Shown here piece after piece: positions 32,530-44,237 of a stretch of 64,000 nucleotides of DNA. The DNA is taken from assembly GCA_963669155.1 (NCBI GenBank), contig CAVLGW020000018.1:62001-126000 (forward strand), given 5' to 3'. The notes beneath the pieces were generated by a model. The model did no database searches, was not told where the DNA came from, and saw only the letters and a program-made list of their open reading frames with translations. The DNA is from Arbacia lixula (Eukaryota; Echinodermata; Echinoidea; Arbacioida; Arbaciidae). A program made the position numbers and the translations under genes. Position 1 is the first letter of the stretch. The number at the start of each line of letters is the position of its first letter.

Positions 32530-34165
32530 AAGTGGACTTTTTTCCCGACCCACAACTAAATAAACTAAAATGAAAATCATTGAAAGAATTGAATAAATTG
32601 AATACGAAATTTGATTGTCTTATCTCTTCGTTTACAAGCTCTTCAAACTTGATATATTCAAAGTGATATCAATTTAAAAAACATATCTTAAATCATATGT
32701 CGAGGCATCCAATGTAGACTACCGAGTGACGCTTGGTTCCTCTGCACCAGCGTCTCAGCCTGAAGTCGTCGATGATTTGAAGTTGGATTCCTTGGAGACG
32801 GCAGCTCGCCGAGTCTTCGCCTCGATAAAGAGATGGCCTAGTATCTGCTGCCCTAACGGAGATGCGGGCCCATGACTAATATATTGGAATATATCGCTAA
32901 TCCGAAAATGAAATAGGTCTCGTTATCGCGAAGGTTCGTTAATCCGAAAACGAAATAAGCTTCGTTAATCTGAATCCGAACAAACTTCGTTCATCCGAAA
33001 CTGAAATAATCTGTGGCGAAGCCGGAAAAACTGGAAGGGAATCACTCTTGCTGTTCAATGATTGTTGCTATGGGGGTGGGAAAGGGCTGACCTATCATTA
33101 CCAGGGGCGATTAAATACGCACAATTCTTTCCAAGGGGTAATCATAGGCTTATGGGGTTAGTTCATTTTCATGCAAGAATCGATATCATGTTTATCTCTC
33201 ATTGCCAGACATGTATATTTCTTTCGGGGAGTATCGGTGCATTTTGAAAATATTTTGTCCAAGTTAAAAGAAAATACCTAAAGATCAATTTGTGATTAAA
33301 TGTTTACTACTTAATCACCAAAAAAAAAACGCTCTGCGCGGGGCGGGGGTTCTTTGGACCAGAATAGGAGCGATTAATATCTCAAAAGGGGGCGTCGATC
33401 CCCATTTGGCTGGGGAGTGGGGGTGGGCAAAACAGCCATCCGAAACCATTCGCATCCATCGTAGCCAGCTTTTTTTTTAATGGGGGGGGGGGGGGCAAGA
33501 CACACTTTTTTCGCATTGAATTAGTACGTGTATATGTATATACATTTATTGATATATACATATACTGATGAGAATCCAGTAATTGCTCAGATACATGTAA
33601 AATCAAAATCAAGATGCTTGATCCACTCCCCCTTCTTGATACAATACATGCTTTGGCACAAAATATACAGGATCATCATCCGCTGAGATTATTACTGCAT
33701 AATATCCTATTATTTGGGGATTACAACACATTTTCTTATTAATAAAACAAGTTTATTTCATTTTAGAAAAATAAATAACCAACTTATTTGCATTTTAGGA
33801 CTAACGAACCTTTTTACGTTTTCGGATTAACGAACCTTTGGAATAGCGAACCTTATTTCTTTTTCGAATAAACGAATCTTCGGAATAACAAACTTTCGGA
33901 ATAGCCATCCTTTAGAATAACGAACCTTCAGAATAACGAATGTTGCCCAATATATCGACAGTGCTTTTCGAGCTGCCGTCTCCAAGGAGTCCAACCTTGA
34001 CTCATTGACGACTTTAGGCTGAGACGCTGGTACGGAAATTTGTACAAGGGTTTGGCATTTGGTTGCCAGGTTGAGGCTATTATTGCTTCACAATTCAAGT
34101 CTGCTGTGGATGTGTATTTCACTTGAATCTATATTTAGTTGTGGGTCAGGAAAAAACTTTGAGGA
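32530..34165. mobile_element. 1.6-kb foldback element with TTCGGATTAACGAACC arms
   Basis: Left and right halves are imperfect reverse complements. TTTTTCCCGACCCACAACTA (about 32538) pairs with the TAGTTGTGGGTCAGGAAAAA block (about 34137). CCAGCGTCTCAGCCTGAAGT (32747) pairs with ACTTTAGGCTGAGACGCTGG (34012). TTGGAGACGGCAGCTCG (32791) pairs with CGAGCTGCCGTCTCCAA (33969). The TTCGG arrays at 32885-33010 and 33790-33945 face each other. The central 0.78 kb is not repeated, and no protein is encoded. Confidence 0.82.
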
Positions 34166-34774
34166 CCAAGATATTTATATCTTTTTCTTCTCCTGCATCT
34201 TTATCAATTCGTTTGTGCTTCCAAAAATATAGAAATCTAATAAAAAAAATAATGCTCGTTAAAGTACAGAGCACATGGGTTTGCTTTAGAATATTACTTA
34301 TAAACTTATAATCTATGACCTTGTACATACAACTGCAGATACATTTTGACAGCCAAAGTTTTGCGTTGATAACGACGGAAATGACAATATAATCAATGTA
34401 ATCATGATCACATGCGATCATACCCTTGAAGAAAGTATGACATAAAATATAAGGTATTGATACACTTTATGAAAGCAATAGTGATATTGAGTATTACATT
34501 CACAAGGTATTGATCTTTATTGTTCCTATTGAGTGATGTTTCCTTTGAAAGACGTGATAAACATTTACATATGATATCAAATGATCAAACTATTGTAAGT
34601 TGCGTGTTGGCGACCTCCATTTGCTCAAATCTATTACATTATTTTAAAGCACAATAGGCGGTTAATGGTAACAGCTATAGCAATTCCCCTGGCGGCAGGT
34701 ACAATCTGTTAACCTCGTTACTTGTTTAAGGCAACATGTTAGCAGAATGAGACATTTAAGACATGGAAACATAC

Positions 34775-34795
34775 CTCTTGATATATCTTCCATTT
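34775..34795 (-). other. Microexon-like module A (21 nt)
   Basis: On the minus strand an acceptor (GCCCAGTAG) and a donor (GAG|GTATGT) frame 21 nt. Phase 0 gives KWKIYQE; phase 2 gives NGRYIK. It aligns with module B at 41746-41766 in the duplicated segment. It is in the same family as the other modules by the upstream CATATGACTTTG block, here diverged. Confidence 0.4.
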
Positions 34796-35580
34796 CTACT
34801 GGGCAAAGTCATATGGGAAAAAAAGAAATACAAATAGAAACATTAAGATTGCATATGGAAGTAGGAAGCGCGATTTACATTAAAGAAATGCTTCACTTTA
34901 ATTAAGCACTTCTTGCAAAAGAAAACAAATACATATTACGTGGTTTACAATGCAATGTCTATTAAAAAAGAGAACAGAAAAAAAATACAAAGTTTTACTC
35001 TAGACGGTTTGTCGATAAGATGAATACATATCTGTAGTAAAATATGAATCTAATACATGGGATTGGGAGTGTGCTATATCTCATATATTGCATGAAACTA
35101 TACATGTGGTTTGTGTTGTACAAAAAAAATGCATTGTGCTAAATATGATACATTTTTACACCATGACATTTACATGAAACAAACTACTTGTTTTTTGTTT
35201 TCTTTACATCATAAGCAACAATTTCAAAACGGGTCTCGCCCACGTAAGCGAATGGGGATGAACCATGTGCAGGTATTTAAACGTTCGCGCATTGTTGCAT
35301 CAACATCATTCGAACTTTATATACTACAAGCTAAACTGAAGTCCTGAATTTTGACAAAAAAAATCTACTCCCCTAGCTGCATATTGAGGAGTTATGTACA
35401 TTCCTGGATAAGGTAGTCCTTACCACCGACATATGACTTAACTCCCCCAAAAAGAAATATTGCAAAGGTAATGTGCCTTTAATAGCAAATTGAAGCAGCA
35501 TCATAAATATTAGAAAAGCATTCATGACCTACACAGGCACTACCTTCAGCATGCTCACTCACAGAAAGCTCGACATCTTT

Positions 35581-35724
35581 AAATATTAGATAGCTTTTGT
35601 GGGGCCGAAAAATATGAAAATGACTTTCATAAAAGGTATTCAATATCATTTTAAATATTAGATAGCTTTAGTGGGACCGAAAAATATGAAAATGACTTTC
35701 ATAAAAGGTATTCAATATCATTAT
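35581..35724. repeat. 72-bp tandem duplication
   Basis: AAATATTAGATAGCTTTWGT followed by GGGRCCGAAAAATATGAAAA occurs twice with two or three differences. Confidence 0.95.
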
Positions 35725-35884
35725 TTTAACTAAGTTGATGAACAAGTGTATTATTTCCCATTCATGTTTCCTCTTCATACCGCAAATAGGCAATAATATT
35801 TTTTTTAAAGAAAACAGTCAGACAGAAAAATCCTTGCTGGCCCTACGGTATGATGTTTATGATTTACAGACCGACAAAACTTAC

Positions 35885-35906
35885 CATATCAGCAAACATG
35901 TAGCTT
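35885..35906 (-). other. Microexon-like module G (22 nt, frame-breaking)
   Basis: Acceptor GCTTGATAG and donor ATG|GTAAGT bound 22 nt that align with module F (42942-42962) with one inserted base. The upstream block TTTGTACATGCATTAG is conserved. The extra base would shift frame, so it is probably a decaying copy or one used only in combination. Confidence 0.35.
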
Positions 35907-36240
35907 CTATCAAGCTAATGCATGTACAAAAAAAGGCATCAGATTAGAGGTAGATATTTTTCCATTGATGTAGCAATGTATTCTGCTTACATGTATGAAC
36001 ATTGAATACTCAATCATCAAATTAAAGTAAAACGTTGCTTGTGTTTACATACCTAAATTCTTGTATATATACAGTTTAGTTGCGTGAATATCAAACATGT
36101 CATTTGTTAACTAAACACAACAATAATGCGCAATAGATTACTTGTTAAAGTCAAATAAGCCTGACGCAAACAAAACTGCATTTTCGGATCCTTCTTTGCA
36201 AGTTCTTAGTAGAATTTTATATACAGACTTAATAACTTAC

Positions 36241-36261
36241 CTGCTTAGCTGCCTGCTTTCT
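36241..36261 (-). other. Microexon-like module C (21 nt)
   Basis: Acceptor GCCCTGGAAAG, donor CAG|GTAAGT. Phase 0 reads RKQAAKQ, close to KQRPAKQ of module D; phase 2 reads ESRQLS. The upstream block is TTTTACACGCATTGCCC. Phase 1 contains a stop. Confidence 0.45.
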
Positions 36262-36929
36262 CTTTCCAGGGCAATGCGTGTAAAATAAAACATATGTTTA
36301 AAGTTATATATTGTCATTGATATGTAAAGCCACATCTTTATGCAAACTGAGTTTCATATATATATTAGTTGTATTTATGCACATGGAGTTCACATGTAAT
36401 TGTTAGATAAAACGTATGCTACTTGCGTACTAATCTTGTTTAACCAAACTGAGTCATTATTTTGTTCATGTATTTATTTGGAATAACGGTGTTTAACCTC
36501 GACATAAAGGACCTTTTAGAACTACATGCTGATACAAAAAAAACTTCACTCCATCAGATGGTCTAATACATTTTGAATGATATATCATTAATCAAAATCG
36601 TTTCTTTTTACAACTTTTCGAGATGCGTTCACCAACGCGGTGTGAAATGTCTTCTTACGCATATCTTGGTAGTAGAAATAATCAATAATTGAAGAAAGGC
36701 GATTAAAACAGAAGAGATCACAATTGAAATAGAGGACAACTTTCTCCAGAGTGGTTAATTTTCTGCTCATTGTAAGTAAGGTCTTATTCACTGAGTAATG
36801 ATTACACAACTTCAAACAATTTACTTCATCAGAAAGAGCATCTGTTGTTCTCTCACTTTCATGCATTACACTTTCAGAAATGGCATTCATGTATACAATT
36901 ATATAGAATCCAAATACCATGTACAATCT

Positions 36930-37170
36930 GTATCGATTATTGATTTGTTATCTGCTAGTTTTGGTCCAACACTCACAAAGAATTTATCAAATTCAGAAGC
37001 AATTTTATTATCATAAAACCTATAGTTGTACTTTCCTAATGTTGTATCTCAACTTCTGTACATCAACTGTTTGTGTTGAGGGACTTACACATTTAAGTGA
37101 CTCGTTGAGGGTCTTCCCACGTTTTACTGGTATTGCTTTTGTCGTTTTAATAAAAAAATAACTATAATAT
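36930..37170 (-). pseudogene. LINE linker remnant
   Basis: Broken minus-strand frames give KRGKTLNESLKC and KIASEFDKFFVSVGPKLADN-like peptides, the same region as the fragment at 25.6 kb. Too decayed to place further. Confidence 0.5.
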
Positions 37171-37414
37171 TTACTTTTAGCATTATAACCGAGCTAATGT
37201 TACGGTATTCATAAGACTTTTATATTTTCCTTACTATATTTCACATCAGAATTTGATGATTTATCATTTGAATAGCAATCGGGTGTTTCCTTTTATGGAT
37301 TTAAGGATACTGTGCTGTGCGCGAAAGAATCTGAGTGTCTTTTTAGTGTTCCATAGCATAGTGCAGAGAACATGGCGCGCTGATCGAACGAACGGTGTTG
37401 TACTTTTTAGGCCA

Positions 37415-38010
37415 CAAGTCTTGCAATACATACCTTTACGGTTGTTGTATCGCAAGGCATTATGGAACGGAATTCTAGTACGCGAGCGTTCAGTGATCGC
37501 TGCGGTTATTGTTAACAATATCATTTTCATGTTACAGAGTTGTTACGTGGATCGGTTCCGACGTGATAATTTTCAGTAAATCTGAATTGTATTTAATTAC
37601 GATGAGAACTGTTGACTCGTATTATTGTATCTCAATAATGATTTATAAAGGGTTTGTTGAGAAAATATTAAGCAAAGAGAGAGACCTCCGAGACGTCGTC
37701 GAGATTCGGGTGTTAGTTCCATATGTGCACAGATGTATGAGTTGTGATGTGATGTGTGAAATTAAATAAATAAAAAAAAAAGTACACTAACACGAATCAA
37801 AGTTCTTATCGTTAAAATATGATTCAGATTTACTGAAAATTATCGCGTCGGAACCGATCCACATAACAAATCTGTAACATGAAAATAACAATATTGAACT
37901 TCGCGCTAGCCGCAGCGTTGTAAACAATGACCGCAGCGATCGCTGAACGCTGGCGTCCTAGAATTCCGTCCCATCATGCATTGCGATGCAAGAACCGTAA
38001 AGGTACGTAT
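37415..38010. promoter_or_regulatory. CpG-rich inverted repeat, promoter-like
   Basis: Arms of about 190-210 bp (37415-37610 and 37795-38010) are reverse complements with about 15-20 percent differences: GTGGATCGGTTCCGACG, TGATAATTTTCAGTAAATCT, CAGYGATCGCTGCGG, CATTATGGAACGGAATTCTA, ACCTTTACGGTT. GC and CpG content exceed the AT-rich flanks. Each outer edge carries CCGTAAAG|GTAYGT, a donor-like site pointing outward. The candidate first coding exon begins 47 bp beyond the right arm. A bidirectional promoter or an inverted duplication of one is the favoured reading; a foldback transposon is the alternative. Confidence 0.45.
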
Positions 38011-38056
38011 TTTGGAGTTTGCAGCTTATTTTTAAACTGCAATAAGAAGGTTCAAG

Positions 38057-38084
38057 ATGGAATTCCCCACTCTGGCGATCTTCT
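38057..38084 (+). CDS. Candidate first coding exon of a plus-strand host gene
   Basis: TTCAAGATGG provides an ATG in a strong start context (A at -3, G at +4) just downstream of the CpG-rich palindrome. Nine codons (MEFPTLAIF) and one base precede a strong donor, TTCT|GTAAGT. Spliced to the candidate exon at 39238 the frame stays open as IFFLPHLHQDDVVLV. The segment is too short for family recognition; a chance ATG near a donor is possible. Confidence 0.35.
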
Positions 38085-39237
38085 GTAAGTTTAAAAGCTA
38101 TTACTTTAATACTGGTTGATTAGAAAAAGGAATGTATATGTATAAGCAGCCTCTTGTTATCTGTGGTAGCGTTATTCTACACATCTTACGTAGATCTTGA
38201 GAGCACTGAACGTGCGTGTACGTTTCGTAAGCAGTAGTTTTCTCTTACGCGGAATGATTAATGATTTGTCATCGGAATGTGTGTCAATATTTGAGTAAAT
38301 ACTGCTAAATGTACATTAGCCATTTGGGGTCAAAATTTGCATCGATCAAATGTAGGCAATTTATTGGTTATGAACATTTGATTATTTTCTCATGAATTGC
38401 ATTTTATGACCCTTTTCAGAATATCATTGCATTTTAAATAGTGTATGTTGTACCTTTCACAAGATATCATTTGTACTCTATAAAGATGTACTGCATTGAG
38501 TATCGCCTGAGTAAAAGGTGTTTTATGGTTTTACATATGCTCTCTGCTCTGCTGCAGATAATTTCATTCCATAGATGAAGATAATTATCAAAGGTAGATT
38601 GAATTGTCTACTTATGAAAAGCAGTCAAACCACAGTTTTTAGAGTTTTATTAAGAACAAAGCTGAGCTAGTATTATGTGATGGCCACAACGTTTCCATTA
38701 CTTCATGGATGGCACTTATACTTGCAATTTATTAAATTGTTTTACATTACTGGACACGAGTGAGTTAGACTCACGTATCTGGTTATGTCAGGACTCTCAG
38801 GAAGCTTGATAAGGCACAAGTCTGTAAGTTTGTTTTGACGAAAAGGCTTTGTGTATAAATATACATGATAACTATGTGCATAAGTCCATATATGGAAAGC
38901 CGAGCATAAGTCCAAGTATGGAAAGCCGTTATTACATTATTTGTATTGCCTTGTTTTTAAGTATGGCAGGTTACTTATAACTTTATAAATTCAGGCTCGA
39001 CCATATTAAGATGCAGTGTGATTAATTGTCTCTAGTTAGAAGTGTAAACCACTCAAATGGTCAGGCTTTGAACAGGCTCATTAATGCATATTAGTACCTT
39101 ATTTGTGGTAGTACATCCAATCATTTCAGAAGTACTGAACCCAAGTTTTTGGAGTAATTGTAAGCGATATGAAAATGGTATGATATAGGAATGTGTAGGA
39201 TTATCTAACACATTGTCATTTATCATTTTTCTTACAG
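38085..39237. other. Candidate intron
   Basis: AT-rich, with no repeat family apart from a short tandem (AAGTCCAWRTATGGAAAGCC) near 38884-38930. Confidence 0.35.
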
Positions 39238-39276
39238 TTTTACCGCATCTGCATCAGGATGATGTAGTTCTTGTTG
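39238..39276 (+). CDS. Candidate 39-nt coding exon
   Basis: Acceptor ATCATTTTTCTTACAG and donor GTTG|GTAAGC frame 39 nt. It enters in the phase left by 38057-38084 and reads LPHLHQDDVVLV, ending in phase 1. Both splice signals are near consensus. No third exon could be chosen with confidence downstream. Confidence 0.38.
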
Positions 39277-41369
39277 GTAAGCTACTGGATAGGAGTGTGT
39301 GAGCACCCGAGGCCAGCATAGATATCTCTAGTTATTTAGGTGTTTTCTTTTAGCTACATTTGTCTTGTTGTTACAGTTTTTTGTAAACACAGGTGCATGT
39401 TTATGAAAAACGGATTCAAACATATATGAAAAAAATATATATATATCATAAAACGTGTACACATCTTATACTTTGAATACAAGATCCCTTCTCATATTGT
39501 CCAGATTTTAATGACAATCTTTGATTGTGTTACTCTTAAAGGTACATCTCGTTACTTTCCTTTGGTAACCTTTATCTCCAGTCTTTGCAAATTTGATAAG
39601 CCATAAATATAAGAAATTGGTAGACAAATCAGTTTCCAAATAGCCGCACAAATAGTAGAAGCACTGACATTATTTCAACCATGTTTCAAATTGTTCAACG
39701 TTTGGCTCCTTATTCAACAAATTAATATCAAAGTACCCCAAGAAGAACAATTTGATTTGTGTAGATTTTGATCTACAGATTCATTTAACAGGCTAATAAC
39801 CGTGAAACCTCTGAAGATAACACAACGTGTGATGATACATGTGTTTAATGTGTGGTGTCAATTTATTGAATGAAGTGAATGTAGGTTGCAATTTAAGAAA
39901 GATACAACATAATGATGATCCCCCTTAAATTGTGCTTATTCTAACAAAGAGCAAAGAATAGTGACAATGTCAAACAATGGATGATGTAACAGCGTCGATA
40001 ATAAAACATACACCAGATTTAGTATTCATCTAAGTCTGGTTTCACAGAACCCCGATATTTGCTCTTGTGACTTTTCAAAGAATACAACTTTACATTTAAT
40101 TATACTCACTCATGCATGTGATGTGACTAATTTAATTTTCACACGGAAGTTAGCATGGTTAGTCAATGAATTAGAAATAATCCTGCTTAATTATTTTGCT
40201 GAAAACCTATTTGATAAAGTCTTACACTTATTTGTTTGAGACTTACTTTTATATTCTGTTATTTCGTTCGTTGATTTGTGTAAATTGTAACTAATGTTAT
40301 TCTCTACTACAAGCCAAATTTGGTACACGACCAGACTACATTTGCATTTTGAAGAATACCAAGTAATCAGTTGACATTTCTATACCTTTGTCTTACAACT
40401 GACTATAGAGACTGACTCGTGACAGTTGATGTGAATACAAATTAAAAATCAATATTAGCCGGTTGACTCCTATGCAATCCTGGATATAGAAATGAATATA
40501 GCTATAAAACAAAAAGTAGCACATGTGCTAGTCGTGTCTGACCCTCATAGTAATTTTCCAGATAATGTTTTCAATATCTACGTTGACTAGATTATTAAAC
40601 TTTGAATACAATTTTGAAGTAAAAAAAAAATATATATATATGGATGTGTGTATACTATCTCTACAATGATATATGCATATACATATAATTAGAACACTTA
40701 TTAAAAACAGTTACTTATGAAGGGATATGTAAGATAAATCTACATTTATCTTACTTCAATAAACAAAAACGAACATAATGAAGTATCGTAAACATCGTAA
40801 GTATCGTAAACACTTTCACAAACTATTAAAGCAAGGTCAACGTTAAGCATTTCAGAATCATATATATAGTCTCTTACATGTAAATGTATTTTGTAAATGT
40901 AATTGTTAATTTAATTTTTATGTAATATATCTTATAAACTGAGTATCTTTATTTAATTTGAGATGCAGTGAACCACTAATGGCATTCTGGACCTTTACTA
41001 AGGCTCTGGTGGGCTATCGTTCGCATTTGCATCCTATATACCACGTAATCTCTCCGTAGCGTTTGGAAACGGAAAACATCATGAGGTCAGGTTTTAGTTT
41101 CAGTTTAGGTTTAAGTTTTAGTAATTTTATATTATCCAAGAATTACTTTCAGAGATGCATCAAGTTAATGGAATGTCGCTTCTATTCTGTCAACACACCG
41201 TGGATCAAAAGGGGTATTTGACAAATGGCATATGCATAAATGATGTAATTGACGTAATTCTCCATAAATGCGTGATACAGGAATCAGGTATAATGTCAAC
41301 AGAATAGGCCCCCAGGACTGATCCATGAGGTATACAAAATTTTACAGATCATAGCTGAGATAGCATCCT
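39277..41369. other. AT-rich sequence with repeat fragments
   Basis: Contains a decayed right-half fragment of the poly-C MITE (about 40055-40225) and a fragment of the 191-bp repeat family (about 40425-40510). Otherwise nothing was recognised. Confidence 0.5.
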
Positions 41370-41745
41370 TGCAATCATTGGCGGTCCTACCCTTAAAGAA
41401 AGTATTAAATAAAAGGTATTGATACACCATGTGAAACCGATGGTGATGCTGATGATTACATGCAAATCAAGGTATTAATCGTTACTATTTTGTATTGAGT
41501 GAGGATTTCGTTGAAAGACGTGATGACATTTACATTTGAAATCAAATGATACAGCTTTTGTAAGTTGCTTGTTGCTGACTTCCATTTGTTCAAATCTATG
41601 ATATTGTTTTAGAAGAACAGCAGGCGGTAAATGTTAAAAGTGGTATCAAATCCACTGACGGAGACAAGAATTTATTTACCTCTATTATTTTTTTTTTCAT
41701 GTAACACATTTGCAGAATGAGACATTTAAGACATGAAAAACGTAC

Positions 41746-41766
41746 TTCTTCAACTCTCTGCCATCT
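41746..41766 (-). other. Microexon-like module B (21 nt)
   Basis: Acceptor CCTGCCGGAAG, donor GAA|GTACGT. Phase 0 reads RWQRVEE, similar to KWKIYQE of module A; phase 2 reads DGRELK. The upstream block is TTTATTTACATGAATTTG. Confidence 0.42.
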
Positions 41767-41844
41767 CTTCCGGCAGGGCAAATTCATGTAAATAAAAAAA
41801 AATGAACACTATTAGAAAAAATTAGATTACAAATGCGGGAGGCA

Positions 41845-42030
41845 CTCGTTATTCGACAGGTTCATTATTCAGAACGTTACGCGACAAATGCTCGGATTAA
41901 CGAGCCCTTTTTCGTTCTCGGACGAACGAGCAACGAGGTATAGGCAAATTACGCGTTTCGGAATTACGAACCTTCGGAATAACAAATTTTCGGAATAAAC
42001 GAACCTTCGGAATATCGAACTGTACCCACA
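41845..42030 (+). repeat. TTCGGAATAACGAACC repeat, array inserted in duplication unit 2
   Basis: Variants such as CTCGGATTAACGAGCCCTTT, TTCGGAATTACGAACC and TTCGGAATAAACGAACC interrupt the homology between the two duplicated units. Confidence 0.9.
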
Positions 42031-42941
42031 TATGCAATAAAAAAAAAAACATTCATATTAAAAACACTATCTGCAACAGAAAAGAAATACAAATTGCGTG
42101 GTTTACAATGTAATGCCTTAGAAAACAGATAACAAATACATACATCCTAAATAGTTTTTTTGATATTTTCGATGTAAAATATGAACTTGATACAGGGAAG
42201 TGAAATGTGCTATATTCCATCTTAAATGAAACTTGAAAAGAAATGAAAAGGAAATGGTTTGTGTTGTAAAAGAAGCGGATGTTCCCTTTTTGCATGCGAG
42301 TGTGTTTTTGAGAGGTTAAACTTTGGGGATAGCTGACAAATTCTTGTAAAAGTGAAACTCAAAGTTACGATTAGTATCTATACACATACAATAACACTTA
42401 CATAAGACTAACCATTCCTTTTTGTTAACATCATAAGCAGAACAAAATCAAACGGGTCTCACCCACGGATGCAGATGAGTATAAACCATGTGCAGCCATG
42501 CGAACGCTCGCGTATTGCCGCATAAATCCTATTTAAACTTAATATGCGTACAAACTTAACTAAAAAAAAAACTGGAAAAAGGAATATTGCAAAGGTAATG
42601 TGCCGTTAATAGCAAATTTTGCCAGCATCATGAATATTAAAAAAGCCTTAATGACCTACACAGTTATTACCTTTAACAAGTTCACACACACAAAGCTGGA
42701 TATATTAAATAGCATCTGTGCGACGGAAATAACATACAATTGTTAACAATCCTCAAATTATATATTCAATATGTTTATAACAAATAATTTGATTATTATG
42801 TGCATTACTTGTCATTAATGTTCTTGGTTTTTCACGGCAAGTAGGCAATATTTTTTATAGAAAAAGGTGGATTAGAAATCGGCTAGCCCTGGGATTTTTT
42901 CCAGGTTAGTTGTTGATTCATTACAAACTTGGAAAACTTAC

Positions 42942-42962
42942 CTCATCAGCAACGAGGTCGCT
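42942..42962 (-). other. Microexon-like module F (21 nt)
   Basis: Acceptor TTTCTTGAAAG, donor GAG|GTAAGT. Phase 0 reads SDLVADE; phase 2 reads ATSLLM. The upstream block is TTTTACATGCATTTTC. Partner of module G in the other duplication unit. Confidence 0.42.
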
Positions 42963-43884
42963 CTTTCAAGAAAATGCATGTAAAAGGGGCATCAGTTTCG
43001 AGATTGATATATTTACATTTATATTTTCAAAAATAAACACATCCATATATATAATGTATATTTGTCACATAATGTGTACTGTTTACATATATTACCATAA
43101 AATATTGACTTAGCTAATTAGAACAACAATTTGCTTGAGTAAAAAAATCATACTTTATTTATGTTGTATGTACTGTTTATTTGCATTAATATCAAACATG
43201 TAATTTGCTAACTAAAAACAAAAGGTTTCATGCGTAAAAGATTTACTTCTTATAATCAATATCTGTATGCACATATGAAATATATATACACTTAGTGTGT
43301 ATATGTACATATAGTTCGTATGTAATTATTAAAGCAAAAATATGTCACCTGCGTAATAATCTTGTACAAGGAAACGGAGTTCCTATTTTTTTATGTATTT
43401 ATTGGGAGTAACATCAAAATGATTTTTTAGGGCTACATCCTGATACAACGAAAGCTTTACTTCATGACAGAGCAGGTGGTCTAATAAAACTTTAACCACA
43501 TATTATTACTTAGAATCATTTCTGGTCGTAATTTTCCTTCAGAGAAGGTATCAAAATCTTTACCTGGTTCCTTCACCCATTTGCACGATAAGTGGAGTGG
43601 CAAATGCACGCTAGTGTGAAATGCCTTCTTACACATATGTTGGTAGGACAAGATAATTCTTATTTGAACGATAGCGAGTTTAGACAAGACTGACCACCAT
43701 TGAAATAGGGGAGTACTGTCTCTAAAGCAGTTACTGCCTGCTTATTGTAAGTAAGCCACTAATTGCTGAGTAGTACACATCTGTACGAGTCAAGTTCGCT
43801 TCCGTCTTGTCTCCATAAGAATTGCGTTTCAACAGAAAGCTGATATCATAGTCCAAACGACTATATCATGAATCTCTCTTCAAG

Positions 43885-44045
43885 TGCCATCTGCTCTTAG
43901 CAGTTCGGCTACCATAGACCGCCACATTTTCCGCTCATGTGCCTTAATATCATCCATCCCCTGAGTACGTGGACGCCCTCGTCCTCTCTTCCGATCAAAC
44001 CTTCATTCCAACAACACTCTTTGAAAACCATTCTTTCTTATAAAC
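43885..44045 (-). pseudogene. RTE-like LINE C-terminal fragment
   Basis: The minus strand reads KNGFQRVLLE, a stop, then RFDRKRGRGRPRTQGMDDIK and MWRSMVAELLRAD. The R-G-R-P-x-x-R/T...D-D-I-x...W-R-x-x-V order is typical of the C-terminal tail of RTE-type and related elements. Confidence 0.6.
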
Positions 44046-44237
44046 TAAAATGAATGTAAAACGAACTAAACATTTCAAAACTTAAAACCAATTACATGAT
44101 CAGAAAGATGTTTTTTATCATTTTGAAAATGAACAGATTTATCACATAAACAAGTATACCTATTGACAATACAGAAGAGATAAAAACTGCACCCTTCAAA
44201 TCAATGCGCTGCAGAGCGGTGTGCGGCCTACTGTATT

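Larger units (their letters stand above)
34410..36850. repeat. Segmental duplication, unit 1
   Basis: Colinear with 41370-43790 over about 2.4 kb with many indels: AAGGTATTGATACAC, TTGAAAGACGTGAT, AATGAGACATTTAAGACATG, GGAATATTGCAAAGGTAATG-like blocks and GTGTGAAATGYCTTCTTAC. It contains microexon-like modules at 34775, 35885 and 36241. The second unit lacks the 36241 equivalent and is interrupted by a TTCGG array. Confidence 0.85.
41370..43790. repeat. Segmental duplication, unit 2
   Basis: Colinear homologue of 34410-36850. A TTCGG-type array (41845-42030) sits inside this unit and is absent from unit 1, so it inserted after the duplication. Confidence 0.85.

Noticed and set aside
35521..42690. 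Possible fourth microexon type (25 nt) at about 35523-35547 and 42673-42697
   Set aside because: Donor and acceptor are conserved in both duplicated units, but 25 nt would shift the frame and the phase-2 reading has a stop, so I did not call it.
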